Part shown: piece after piece, positions 43,686 through 54,492 of the stretch
How the letters are laid out: each line of letters opens with the position of its first letter
Numbering within the stretch: the stretch's first letter is position 1
From: Streptacidiphilus albus JL83
Lineage (GTDB): Bacteria > Actinomycetota > Actinomycetes > Streptomycetales > Streptomycetaceae
DNA length: 64,000 nucleotides
Assembly (NCBI RefSeq): GCF_000744705.1
Contig: NZ_JQML01000001.1
Span: 496,001-560,000 of the forward strand
Direction: 5' to 3'
Notes under the pieces: generated by a model
The model's database searches: none
Told to the model about the DNA's origin: nothing
Seen by the model: the letters and a program-made list of their open reading frames with translations, nothing else
Made by a program: the position numbers and the translations under genes

Positions 43686-44327
43686 CTACAGCCCGAACAG
43701 CGGCAGGCAGGGCGGAAGGCCGGTGATCGAGACGGGTACCTGCTGGTGCGTCCGCCACCGGTCGCGGGACAGCCGCAACCGGCGCACCGTCACCTGCCGA
43801 CCGCGGACCGTCCGGCGGTCGACGCCGTCCGACTCGTACCCGTGTTTCTGCGAGACGGCGAGCGACGAGGCGTTGTCCTCGAAGGCGCCGGAGGTCGCCT
43901 CGGCCGCGTCGAGCCCGGCGAAGGCCAGCTGCAGCACCGCGGCGCGCATCTCCGTGCCGATCCCCCGCCCCTGGTGTCGCGCACCGAGCCAGGAACCGGT
44001 GCTGACCTGCCGCAGGACCGCGAAGTCCTTGGCGGCCACCGTCTGCAGGCCGACCACCCGGCCGTCCTCGAACACGGTGAGGTTCAGCGCCCAGTTGTCG
44101 GCGGACCAGCTCCCGAGGCGCAGCCAGTGGTGCTGGATCACCGAGCGCGCCCGCTCGGCCGGGGGCAGGTCCGTCCACGGCACGATGAACGGCATCCGGT
44201 CCGGCTCGTGGATGCCCTCGGCGGCCAGCTCGGCCAGGTCGGCCAACTCGTCGTCGGAGGACAGCCGGAGCTCCAGGCGGGGAGTGTTCAGACGCAGCCC
44301 CAGCAGGGGCCAGTGATCGGTCAGCAT
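43686..44327 (-). CDS. GNAT-family N-acetyltransferase (RimJ/RimL-like)
   Basis: 213 aa. PRLELRLSSDDELADLAELA at the start, WALNLTVFEDGRVVGLQTVA, and the acetyl-CoA loop GSWLGARHQGRGIGTEMRAA (Q/RxxGxG/A), then TSGAFEDNASSLAVSQKHGY. Acetylates an N-terminal Ala/Ser or a small amine. Start ATG 44327. Confidence 0.9.
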   Translation of the reverse strand: MLTDHWPLLGLRLNTPRLELRLSSDDELADLAELAAEGIHEPDRMPFIVPWTDLPPAERARSVIQHHWLRLGSWSADNWALNLTVFEDGRVVGLQTVAAKDFAVLRQVSTGSWLGARHQGRGIGTEMRAAVLQLAFAGLDAAEATSGAFEDNASSLAVSQKHGYESDGVDRRTVRGRQVTVRRLRLSRDRWRTHQQVPVSITGLPPCLPLFGL

Positions 44328-44401
44328 GCGCCATTCTCACGCACTCCCGCGATCACGGTCATCCGGTTTTCCCGCCGCCGACGCAGGGTCGGGGTCCCGG
44401 T

Positions 44402-45244
44402 TCACCGCTTCCGGGCGACTCCGGACCAGTAGTAGGCGGCGGCCGGATCCGCGGGCGGTTCGCCGTCGGGGCGCCAGCCCATGACCGGCACGACACCCGG
44501 CTCGACGAGTTCCCAGTCGCCGAAGAAGCGCGCCACCTCCTCCCGGGTGCGGGGCACCAGGGTCATCTGCCCCTTGGCCGCGGCCTCGACCACGGACGCC
44601 ATCGCGACGGGGTCGAAGTCCGCTCCGGGATGGGTGACGGCCACGTAGCTGCCGGGCGCCAGGGCGTCCATCAGCACCCGCGCCCGGCCCCACGGGTCGT
44701 CGGCATCGGCGATCAGCATGAGGATGGCCACCAGCGTCAGGCCCACCGGCTGTTCGAGGTCCAGCGTGCTCGACAGGAGCGGATCGGCGAGGATCTTCTC
44801 CGGCTCCATCAGGTCGGCGTGGATGTAGGCGGTGCGGCCGGTGCCGGTACTGTCCATCAGCGCCCGGGCATGGGCCAGGACGATCGGGTCGTTGTCGACG
44901 TACACCACCCGGCTCTCCGCAGCCGTCGCCTGGGCGACCTCGTGGATGTTCCCCTCGGTGGGGATGCCGGTACCGATGTCGAGGAACTGCCGGATGCCCG
45001 CCTCGCCGGCCAGGTAGCGCACCGCCCGGCCGAGGAACCTCCGGTTCTCCCGCGCCATGACCTTGATCCCGGGTATCGCCTGCTCGAACGCCTCACCCAG
45101 GGCCCGGTCCGGCGGGAAGTTGGTCTTCCCGCCGAGCCAGAAGTCGTACATCCGGGCCGAGTGCGGGATGTCGATCCGCAGGTCCACCGGCTCGACCGGC
45201 GGCTCCTCCGTCCTCTGCTTCATCCAGTCGGCAGCATTCGACAT
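44402..45244 (-). CDS. SAM-dependent methyltransferase, DUF574 (SAV2177-like) family
   Basis: 280 aa from ATG 45244 with GGAGCG upstream. IDIPHSARMYDFWLGGKTNF, PPDRALGEAFEQAIPGI, and LDIGTGIPTEGNIHEVAQ then VVYVDNDPIVLAHARALM are the family's signatures; GDWELVEPGVVPVMGWRPDG ends it. This large actinobacterial family has no fixed substrate; many copies lie near natural-product or regulatory genes. Confidence 0.92.
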   Translation of the reverse strand: MSNAADWMKQRTEEPPVEPVDLRIDIPHSARMYDFWLGGKTNFPPDRALGEAFEQAIPGIKVMARENRRFLGRAVRYLAGEAGIRQFLDIGTGIPTEGNIHEVAQATAAESRVVYVDNDPIVLAHARALMDSTGTGRTAYIHADLMEPEKILADPLLSSTLDLEQPVGLTLVAILMLIADADDPWGRARVLMDALAPGSYVAVTHPGADFDPVAMASVVEAAAKGQMTLVPRTREEVARFFGDWELVEPGVVPVMGWRPDGEPPADPAAAYYWSGVARKR

Positions 45245-45364
45245 CACTTGCGCTCCTTGTCCACCCGTCCGCCCCAATGGTTCGTCAGGGAGCGATCCTA
45301 GTAGGCAGCCCGGCCCGGCCGGGGCGGCGATCCGGGAATGCGCCGCCCCTGTTCCGGTGTCGGC

Positions 45365-47224
45365 TCAGCACGGACGGTAGGAGTCGAACTCGCTGAGGAA
45401 GAGGCCCTCGCCATGGGTCAGGCCGCGTAGTTCCTGTTCGCACGCGGCGATGCTGTCGGCCGGGATGGTGCCGGTGAGCCGCCAGATCGACGGGCCGGCC
45501 TGCGGCTCGTCGGGCACCGCGCGCAGGGCGACCAGCCGCGGCAGGACCCGGGGGCCGCTGTCCGCCGGGACCTCCAGCTCGAAGCGGTCGACCGGCTCGC
45601 AGACCTCGGTGCCGGCCTCGCGGAGCGCCCGGTCCAGGGCCAGCGCCGCGACGCTGCGGAAGTGACCGGCCGTCGACAGCGGCGGGAAGAACGCCGTGCG
45701 GGTGACCGTCACCCGGCAGTCGGTGACCTCCCAGCCCTGTGGTCCGGCCAGTAGCCGGCTGCGCACCGACTCCTCGATCGCCGTGTGGAACGACAGCGGC
45801 AGGGCCCCCAGCTCCACCTCCAGGCCGTAGCCGACGCCCGAGCCCGGCGCGGTCGGCTCGATCCGCAGGCCGACGGTGGCCCAGTCGAAGACCCGCTCCT
45901 CCGGCCGACGCTCCTGGACGCCGGAACCCGGCCGCCGCACCCGCTCGATGCAGAGGGTCCGCGAGCTGCTGAACCCCACCTCGATCCCGAACTCCTCGGC
46001 CAGGGTCGTCTGGACGACCTCCTTCTGCACCTCGCCGTAGAGCCGGACCGAGATCGCGTGCGTCGCCGGGTCCCGCCGGACGCCGATGTACGGGTCGGCG
46101 GCCGCCAGCTGCTCCAGGGCGGTGTACAGCGCGCCGGTGCGGGCCGGGTCCCGCGGCGTCACCACGGATTCGAGGCTCGGCGGCGCGAAGTGCCCGTCCT
46201 GGGCCAGCCCGTCCGGGCTGCCGAGCCGGTCACCGATGCGGACGTCCCTGAGCCCGGTGATCCGGGCGATCCGGCCGGCCGCGCCGCCCTCGACCGCCCG
46301 CACCCGACCGGCCAGCTCCCGCACCGCACCGGCTTCGGTGGGGCGGAAGTACACCACTTGTTGATACGGCGTCAGGGTCCCGCCGTCGAGCCGCGCGTAG
46401 GCGATCCGCTCGCCCGCCCGGCCGCGCTCGATCTTGAAGACCGTCCCGTTCAGCGGACCGTCCGTGGGCAGGCTGCGTGCGGGCAGCAGTTCCCTGATGC
46501 CCTCGGTCAGCGCCGCGACCCCGGTACCGGTGGCCGCCGAGCCGAAGAAGACCGGGTACGCCCGCGCCGCAGCCACCTGACGGGCCAGTTCGGCCCGGTG
46601 GTCGGCGTCGTCCAGCTTCACGGTGTCGTCGAGGTACCGGGCGAGAAAGCCGTCGTCGGCGTCGGCCAGGAACTCGCCGAGCTCTTCCGGCGGACGCCCG
46701 ACGGCCCGAGCGCCGGCCGTGCCGATGGCGTCCACCGAGGCCACGGCCACGGCGCGGGCCGTCAGCTTCTCCCGGATCTCGGCCATCAGCGCGTCCTCGC
46801 GGGCGCCGACCCGGTCGATCTTGTTGGCGAAGATCAGCGTGGGCAGGCGCAGCTTGGCGATGGTGCGCATCAGCACCCGGGTCTGCGCCTGCACGCCCTC
46901 CACCGCCGACACGACCAGGACGACGCCGTCGAGCGCGCGCAGCGCCCGCTCCACCTCGGCGATGAAGTCGGCGTGGCCGGGGGTGTCGACGAGGGTGATC
47001 CGCGGTCCTTCCGCGCCCGGGGCGGGCGCGCTGAGGGCCACCACCGCGGACTGGATGGTGATGCCGCGACGGCGTTCCTGGTCGAGGGAGTCGGTGCGGG
47101 TGTCGCCGCCGTCGACGCTGCCGAGGCGCTCGATGACGCCCGCGTCGAAGAGCAGACGCTCCGTCAGGCTGGTCTTACCGGCGTCGACGTGCGCCAGGAT
47201 GCCGATGTTCAGGGTGGTGGGCAC
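45365..47224 (-). CDS. Ribosomal protection GTPase, Otr(A)/Tet(M)-like (EF-G family)
   Basis: 619 aa from GTG 47224 (the upstream in-frame part is leader). GTPase motifs: G1 AHVDAGKTSLTERLL, G2 RRRGITIQSAVVAL, G3 DTPGHADFIAEVERA, G4 IFANKIDRVGA. Domain II and domain IV (YGLEVELGALPLSFHTAIEE; GWEVTDCRVTVTRTAFFPPL) follow EF-G order, with the domain-V part GLFLSEFDSYRP matching the Tet/Otr C-terminus. Otr(A) proteins eject tetracyclines from the ribosome and are self-resistance factors in streptomycetes. There is no tetracycline gene set here, so it may serve general antibiotic or stress protection. Confidence 0.93.
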   Translation of the reverse strand: MPTTLNIGILAHVDAGKTSLTERLLFDAGVIERLGSVDGGDTRTDSLDQERRRGITIQSAVVALSAPAPGAEGPRITLVDTPGHADFIAEVERALRALDGVVLVVSAVEGVQAQTRVLMRTIAKLRLPTLIFANKIDRVGAREDALMAEIREKLTARAVAVASVDAIGTAGARAVGRPPEELGEFLADADDGFLARYLDDTVKLDDADHRAELARQVAAARAYPVFFGSAATGTGVAALTEGIRELLPARSLPTDGPLNGTVFKIERGRAGERIAYARLDGGTLTPYQQVVYFRPTEAGAVRELAGRVRAVEGGAAGRIARITGLRDVRIGDRLGSPDGLAQDGHFAPPSLESVVTPRDPARTGALYTALEQLAAADPYIGVRRDPATHAISVRLYGEVQKEVVQTTLAEEFGIEVGFSSSRTLCIERVRRPGSGVQERRPEERVFDWATVGLRIEPTAPGSGVGYGLEVELGALPLSFHTAIEESVRSRLLAGPQGWEVTDCRVTVTRTAFFPPLSTAGHFRSVAALALDRALREAGTEVCEPVDRFELEVPADSGPRVLPRLVALRAVPDEPQAGPSIWRLTGTIPADSIAACEQELRGLTHGEGLFLSEFDSYRPC

Positions 47225-47424
47225 AGTGCGGAGTCCTCGGGGATGCGGGTGACAGGTCGGGTCCGAAAGGAACGTCGATCTGTCGGCGCATCGGGGTCTC
47301 CACACTTCGGTCTGAGCAGGGCCTTCGAGACGATACGCCGGGCCGGGACCCGGCGAAACCGATTATTTCCCGGGCCGCCGCGCGCCGCCCCCGGCCACCC
47401 CCGACCATCTCCCGGCGGCGGCCG

Positions 47425-48582
47425 TCAGGCGGGCTCCATCGCTGCGCGCGGGTCGCGGGCCGCCAGGCCGGACTCGGTTCGCACCCGGTGCCGCACCACG
47501 CTCAGCGGGCCGAGCCCGCCCAGCACCCCGATCAGGTCCGCGACCGTGACCTCGACCGCGCTGTCGGCATCGGCGTCGGTGCCGCCGTCGGCCAGGGTGA
47601 TCGTGCCGGCCTCCGCCAGGTCCAGCGGCCGGAGGTCGGCCAGCGTCGAGAGCTGACGCCGCTCGGCCCGGCCCAGCGCGAGCGGGTCGAGGTCCAGTGG
47701 ATCCCCCAGCAGCAGGACCAGGTCGCTCGCCTCCGCCGCCAGCCGGAGGCTGTTCCTCCGGTCCGACGCCGCGTAGCACCACTCGTCCGGGTGCTGGCCG
47801 CGCAGCAGTGGGAAGCGGCCCCTCAGTTCCCGCAGCAGCGGCGCGACTTCCTCGATCGGCGCACACGGACGGACCACGAAGGAGAGCCGTTCCGCCTCGG
47901 GCCGCAACTCCTCGCCCGCGTCCTCCAGCGTGCGCACCGGCACGCAGCGCCCGGCGTCGACCCCGCCCGGGGTCCGGAGCGCCGCATCCCGCCCACGCCT
48001 GGTGCCCAGCATCAGGACCGTGTCACCGCGCCCCTGGTACGCCCTGACGGCGCCCCAGGTGCTGCTCTCCCTGGGACAGGCCGGCTCCACGCACCCGGCG
48101 GCCGGGGACCGACCGTCCACGGCCGGTTCGCGTCGGGTAGCGGGCACCGGCCGGGCCGCCGCGCCCTGGGGCCGGTCGGTGGGGGCGGGCCGGCTCGGGA
48201 ACGGCAGGATGACCCGCCGGGTGCGCAGCACCGCCGACCAGGTCCTGACCGCCGCCGTGGCCACCTCGGCGTCGTCCCGGCCGGCCGCGACGGCCAGGCC
48301 CACCGCCTGTCCCGCCGGGTCGAGGTAGCTGGTCGCGGCGACCACGGTCGGGGCGTGCCCGGTCGCGGCGTGCCCGGCCGCAGTGTTCCCGGTCGCGGAG
48401 AGGCGGTCGAAGCTGCCGGAGCGCGCCGGCACGCCCCGCCCCCGAAGCCACGCGACCAGCAGTGGCGCAGCCGGACAGTCGACCGGGCCCCGGACCGGGT
48501 GGGTGTAGCGCTCGGCGACCACGATCTCGCCGTTCAGCGGGCTGGAACTGCTGAGCTCCTCCGTGAGCCGCGACCTGTTCAT
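47425..48582 (-). CDS. IspH (LytB)-like iron-sulfur protein, divergent
   Basis: 385 aa. Resembles 4-hydroxy-3-methylbut-2-enyl diphosphate reductase in layout but is divergent. The N-terminal region has RGPVDCPAAPLLVAWLRGRG (one cluster cysteine). The middle ends with a low-complexity insertion, then a C-terminal part reads FVVRPCAPIEEVAPLLREL, FPLLRGQHPDEWCYAASDRR (the CYAT.. cysteine), and SDLVLLLGDP. The middle Cys and the Thr/Glu catalytic residues of true IspH could not be matched. Such IspH relatives occur beside some biosynthetic clusters. Start ATG 48582; a candidate 25-residue frame overlaps it upstream. Confidence 0.6.
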   Translation of the reverse strand: MNRSRLTEELSSSSPLNGEIVVAERYTHPVRGPVDCPAAPLLVAWLRGRGVPARSGSFDRLSATGNTAAGHAATGHAPTVVAATSYLDPAGQAVGLAVAAGRDDAEVATAAVRTWSAVLRTRRVILPFPSRPAPTDRPQGAAARPVPATRREPAVDGRSPAAGCVEPACPRESSTWGAVRAYQGRGDTVLMLGTRRGRDAALRTPGGVDAGRCVPVRTLEDAGEELRPEAERLSFVVRPCAPIEEVAPLLRELRGRFPLLRGQHPDEWCYAASDRRNSLRLAAEASDLVLLLGDPLDLDPLALGRAERRQLSTLADLRPLDLAEAGTITLADGGTDADADSAVEVTVADLIGVLGGLGPLSVVRHRVRTESGLAARDPRAAMEPA

Positions 48583-48656
48583 CGGCCGCCCTTCTCCTTG
48601 ATCGACCAGTTGCTACGACCCTGGCACACGCCGACATCGAGGCAGTTCATCGACAT
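48579..48656 (-). CDS. Candidate 25-residue peptide overlapping the IspH-like gene
   Basis: ATG 48656 opens MSMNCLDVGVCQGRSNWSIK then EKGGR, ending with a TGA that overlaps the next ATG (TGATG type). There is no strong ribosome site and it contains two Cys. It may be a leader peptide that couples translation, or chance. The 136-bp space holds no other recognisable feature. Confidence 0.25.
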   Translation of the reverse strand: MSMNCLDVGVCQGRSNWSIKEKGGR

Positions 48657-48718
48657 GAACGAATTCGAACACCCCTGCTTCTGTCTCCTGCCCCCGCCGC
48701 CGGGAACGGCTGCAGCGG

Positions 48719-50065
48719 TCAGCCCGTCCGGCGCCGGTCGACCCGCTGCAGCAGCCGGTCGGCGAGGGGTCGGCCCCGGTGCCTCCGCACCACTCGGACG
48801 AGCTCCTCGGTCTCGCGCTCCACCCGGCGCGAGAGCACCCGGCCGGAGCTGTCGAGGAACTCCTCCCAGGTCGCCATCGCCGCCTCGGCGTGACCCAGCC
48901 GGTACTGGAGGCGGGCCAGCCTGGCCTGGACCAGCGCCCGGGACCGCGGCTCGGTCGGTGGCCGGCGCCGGAGGGAGCCGCGCAGCGCGGCGACGGCCGT
49001 GGGCCAGTCCTCGGCGTGGACGGCGGTCACGCCGCGCTGGTGGTCCAGCGAGGCCAGGTGGTAGGCGCCCACGGCGGAGCACTCGTCCGGCGCGGCGGCG
49101 AGCGCCTGCTCGGCACGGTGCAGCGCGTCCGCAGCGGCCGAGTGGTTCCCGCCGGCCGCCTCGGCGACGGCCAACTGGCCCAACAGCGAGGCCCGGAGGG
49201 TCGGCGCGGCCTGGCCGGACGAGCGCTCGACCGCGGCCCGGGCCAGGTCGCGCGCCCGGCCGGGCCGGTGCAGCGCATGGGCCTGGACGCTCAGTCCGCG
49301 CAGCGCCAGGCTCTGGCCCACCGGGTCGTCCGCGGCCTCGGCCAGTTCGAGGCTGGTCAGGTAGTACCGCTGGGCCAGCCCCTGGAGGTCGTCGTCGAAG
49401 TGCATGAAGCCGCACAGATAGGTGAGTTGTGCCGCGGTGAGCAGCACCCGGCGGCGCAGCCACGGGGGCCCGGGGGCCCGGAGCATCGGGGCCGTGGTCT
49501 CGGCGAGGTAGACCGCCAGCGCCGTTCGGGCCTGGCCGCCGCCGTGCACATGGTCGGCCGCGGAGAAGACCTGCACCATGGCCCCGCTCGCCTCCACCCT
49601 CGGGGGCGAGAGTCGCTCCCCGGCCCTCAGCGGGGTCGGCTCCGTGCCGGACCCGGCCCCGGGGGCCCGGCGACGGTCGCCCAGGACCGCCGTCCAGACC
49701 GAGAGGTCGCAGGGCAGGGCGAGCTCCGGGTCCCCGCCGTACCGGGCGAGGGACACCAGCCTTCCCTCCGGCCCCTCCTGACGGTCCGTCGGCGAGAGGA
49801 GCGGTGAGACGGTCCGGTCGTCGAGGCCGGCCTCGGCCAGCGAGACCGTTCGGCCGAGCCCCCGGGAGAGCGCCTCCACCAGCAGCGCCGGGGCCGGGGG
49901 GCGCGGCTGGGTCCCGGCCAGCCACTGGGAGACGGACCAGCGCTGGTAGTTGAGCGAGAGACCGCACTCGGTGCCGACCTGGTTGACCGCGCGCGCCAAC
50001 CGGTCGCCGGTCCAGCCGGTCTCCGCGAGAAGTCGACGCAGGAAGTGGTTCGGATGTCTGTCCAC
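48719..50065 (-). CDS. XRE-like regulator with TPR C-terminus, next to the acyl biosynthesis operon
   Basis: 448 aa from GTG 50065. The N-terminus has an HTH-like stretch: FLRRLLAETGWTGDRLARAV, then GLSLNYQRWSVSQWLAGTQP. The rest is helical TPR (LLTAAQLTYLCGFMHFDDDL; YLTSLELAEAADDPVGQSLA; VAEAAGGNHSAAADALHRAE). It is divergent from the acyltransferase gene across 369 bp that hold three palindromes. As the only regulator next to the operon, it is the best candidate to control it, probably in response to a small ligand or peptide. Confidence 0.82.
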   Translation of the reverse strand: MDRHPNHFLRRLLAETGWTGDRLARAVNQVGTECGLSLNYQRWSVSQWLAGTQPRPPAPALLVEALSRGLGRTVSLAEAGLDDRTVSPLLSPTDRQEGPEGRLVSLARYGGDPELALPCDLSVWTAVLGDRRRAPGAGSGTEPTPLRAGERLSPPRVEASGAMVQVFSAADHVHGGGQARTALAVYLAETTAPMLRAPGPPWLRRRVLLTAAQLTYLCGFMHFDDDLQGLAQRYYLTSLELAEAADDPVGQSLALRGLSVQAHALHRPGRARDLARAAVERSSGQAAPTLRASLLGQLAVAEAAGGNHSAAADALHRAEQALAAAPDECSAVGAYHLASLDHQRGVTAVHAEDWPTAVAALRGSLRRRPPTEPRSRALVQARLARLQYRLGHAEAAMATWEEFLDSSGRVLSRRVERETEELVRVVRRHRGRPLADRLLQRVDRRRTG

Positions 50066-50434
50066 TGCGACAATTCCCCACCTGAACAGTCGATATGTAG
50101 CTCACACGCTACCTGCGGAAATTCCGCGCCGGTGTAAATTCCACCGACAATCACCCGTCCGGGTAACAGGCGGCGGGGCGGCGCGGGCGGCAACGCCTCG
50201 AGCAGCCGTTCGACGGCGAAGCAGGTGTGACCCCGGGGCCGCGAGCGGTGTTTCAACACCCGTGGAATTTCAACAACCTCCCTCCCCGGAAGGGCTTTTC
50301 CCGGCGGTGTCGGTGAGCGCCTACTGGAGGGGCCCCGGAGAACCGGCGAGTCCCACCCCGGCACGGCTCCGCTCCGGGCGCCGCGCGCCGCGTCCCGGCG
50401 TCCCACCCCTGGAACGGCCAGCGAAGGAATCGGT
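50066..50434. promoter_or_regulatory. Divergent control region with several palindromes (369 bp)
   Basis: No gene. It contains GCGGAAATTCCGC (50115-50127, perfect 6+1+6), CGGTGTAAATTCCACCG (50130-50146, arms CGGTG/CACCG) and GGTGTTTCAACACC (50247-50260, perfect 6+2+6). A second TTTCAACA half-site follows at about 50269. These AT-centred sites are good operator candidates for the TPR-XRE regulator. No clear -35/-10 pair was identified. Confidence 0.6.
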
Positions 50435-51445
50435 ATGCGCGCATTCAGTCCGGCGATCGACGGCGCCAGGCCCGTCCCTGCCGCCGGAGTCATCCACCTG
50501 TTCCCGGGGCAGGGCGACTTTCCGGTCAGCCCGCTGGCCCGGGCCACCCGACCGGGCGGGGCGCTGCGCGAGGCGGCCTTCCAGGTGTTCGAGCAGGTCG
50601 ACCAGGTCGCGGTGGAGCGCGGCTGCCCGCCGCTGGCGCCCTGGCTGCTCTCCTCCCGGGCCCCCGGTGGGCGCGATCTGGCCAGAGCCCGGCTCGGCAC
50701 CGTCCAACTCGCCCTCTTCGGCGCCTGCCTGACCGTCCACCAAGGGCTCTGCGCGGCCATGGGCGAGCCGGACGCGGTGGTCGGGGTCAGCTTCGGGGAG
50801 ATCGCCGCGCTGACCGCCGCCGGGGTCTTCAGCGTCGCCGACGGGGCCAGGATCGCGCACGACCTCGCCCGGGTCCTGGCCGAATGTCCCGGCGGCCTGA
50901 CGGTACTGGGGTGTTCGGAGCAGACCGCGCTGACGCTGGTCGAGCACGCCGGCGCCCGGGAGCTGGCCGTGGCATGCGTGAACGACGACCACGAGACCGT
51001 GCTGAGCGGGCCGTCGGCGGAGCTGACCGCACTGGAGGAGGAGGCCGGGCACAAGGGGGTGACCGCCACCCGACTGAAGCTGCCCTTCTCCTCGCACCAC
51101 CCGGCACTCCAGCAGCAGGCCCGGATCTTCGCCGCCGCCGTGCGCGGCTACCCGGCTGCCACCGCCGACCGGACGGTCTACTCGGCGGTGGCCGGGCGGG
51201 CCTACACGGCCTCCGACGACCTGGCCGCCCGGCTGGCCGACTGCCTCGTCCGCCCGGCGCTGCTGCCGCAGGTGCTGCCGCAGGCGGCGGGCCGCCGTCC
51301 GGTGGCCCTCTACGAGGCGGGCACCGGCAGCGCGCTGTCGCGCAGCGCCCAGCGGGTGCTGGCCGACCGCCCGGTGACCGTCCACGCCCCGCTGGCCGAT
51401 GCCGCATTCGAGTGGCGGTCGGTGCAGCGGCCCGAACCGACCTGA
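50435..51445 (+). CDS. Discrete acyltransferase (FabD/AT-like) with GVSFG nucleophile motif
   Basis: 336 aa. HLFPGQGDFPVSPLAR is the AT N-terminal FPGQG motif. The nucleophile elbow reads AVVGVSFGEIAALTAAGVFS with Ser119, but the usual His before it (GHSxG) is Val118. A His pair, LPFSSHHPALQ (221/222), supplies the catalytic His. The C-terminal half follows the FabD order (LYEAGTGSALSRSAQRVLAD). It probably charges the ACP encoded downstream with malonyl or another acyl group; the GVSFG elbow and lack of the Arg-containing malonyl pocket make its substrate open. AAGGAA precedes the ATG. First gene of the operon. Confidence 0.85.
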   Translation: MRAFSPAIDGARPVPAAGVIHLFPGQGDFPVSPLARATRPGGALREAAFQVFEQVDQVAVERGCPPLAPWLLSSRAPGGRDLARARLGTVQLALFGACLTVHQGLCAAMGEPDAVVGVSFGEIAALTAAGVFSVADGARIAHDLARVLAECPGGLTVLGCSEQTALTLVEHAGARELAVACVNDDHETVLSGPSAELTALEEEAGHKGVTATRLKLPFSSHHPALQQQARIFAAAVRGYPAATADRTVYSAVAGRAYTASDDLAARLADCLVRPALLPQVLPQAAGRRPVALYEAGTGSALSRSAQRVLADRPVTVHAPLADAAFEWRSVQRPEPT

Positions 51446-51463
51446 CCAGCCCCGGAGGCTGCC

Positions 51464-53373
<1,910 letters not shown>

Positions 53374-53377
<4 letters not shown>

Positions 53378-54492
53378 GCGCGCTCCCTCCGCCGCAGGGC
53401 GGAAGGCCGGAGCCCGCAGCGCGGCGGATCGGGGTCCTGGGCATGGGAACCCACCTGCCGCACCGGACCCGTTCCAACGACGAGGTCGCCCGCGCCGTCG
53501 GCGTCAGCGCCCAGTGGATCAGCGAGCGGACCGGCGTCCGCACCCGCCACCTCGCCGCCCCCGAGCAGGCCGCCTCCGACCTGGCCGCCGGTGCGGTGCG
53601 CGCGGCGGCCTCGGCGGCGGGCATCGACTGCGGGTCGATCGACCTGCTGATCTGCGCCACCTCCACCCCCGACGAGTTGGGTCCCGCCACCGCCTGCCGG
53701 GTCCAGGACCTGGTCGGCGCCGACCGCGCGGTGGCCCTGGACGTGAGCGCGGCCTGCTCCGGCTGGCTGTTCGCGACCAAGGTCGCCCACGACTGGCTGC
53801 GGGCGGACGGCAGCGCCCGCTGTGCGGCCGTGGTCGGGGTGGAGGCCTACTCCAAGTTCGTGGACCCGGCCGACCGGGGCACCGCCGTCCTGTTCGCCGA
53901 CGGCGCCGCCGCCGCCATCCTCGGGCCGGTGGCCGCACCGCACGGCTTCGGCGACTTCGCGCTCGGCTCGGACGGCACCCTGGCCGGCCTGGTCCTGATC
54001 CCGGCCGGCGGCAGCCGGATCCCGGCCAGCGCGGACACCCTGGCCGGCCGCGGCCATCGCATCCACATGGACGGACGGGCCGTCAGCCACTTCATCACCG
54101 ACGTCTTCCCCCGGCTGGTCCACGAGGCGCTGGCCCGCAACGGGCTGAAGGTGAGCGACATCGACGCCCTGATCGCGCACCAGCCCAACCCGGTGCTGCT
54201 GCGCCGCCTGGGCCGCGAACTCGGCTTCAGCGACGACCGGGTGACCGTCATCGGCGACGCGGTGGGCAATATCGGGGCCGCGAGTGCGCCCTTCGCGCTG
54301 GCCACCGCCGCAGCCGAGCGGCGGCTGCCGACCGGCGGCCTCGCCCTGATCGTCGTCTTCGGCGCGGGCATGACCTGGGGCACCGCCCTCCTGGGGTGGA
54401 GCGGCGCCCCGGCCCGGCTCACCGTCTCCGCCCCGGCCGCAGCCGGTCCCTCCCCGTCCTCCCCCGACCTCCTCGAAGGGTTGCCCGCATGA
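53374..54492 (+). CDS. 3-oxoacyl-ACP synthase III (KAS III) family, first copy
   Basis: 372 aa. Thiolase fold with catalytic Cys128 in DVSAACSGWLF, His269 in LIAHQPNPVLLRR and Asn299 in GDAVGNIGAAS, the intact KAS III triad. The N-terminus has IGVLGMGTHLPHRTRSNDEV and ISERTGVRTRHLA. These enzymes condense a starter acyl-CoA with malonyl-ACP. It lies between the oxidase-like gene (ATGA) and the ketoreductase gene (ATGA). Confidence 0.92.

Noticed and set aside
45365..47224. Housekeeping elongation factor G
   Set aside because: The length (619 aa) and C-terminal GLFLSEFDSYRP-type ending match Otr/Tet ribosomal protection proteins, not EF-G of about 700 aa.
47425..48582. True MEP-pathway IspH
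   Set aside because: Only two of the three cluster cysteines can be placed and key catalytic residues are not recognisable; the long low-complexity insertion also speaks against a housekeeping enzyme.
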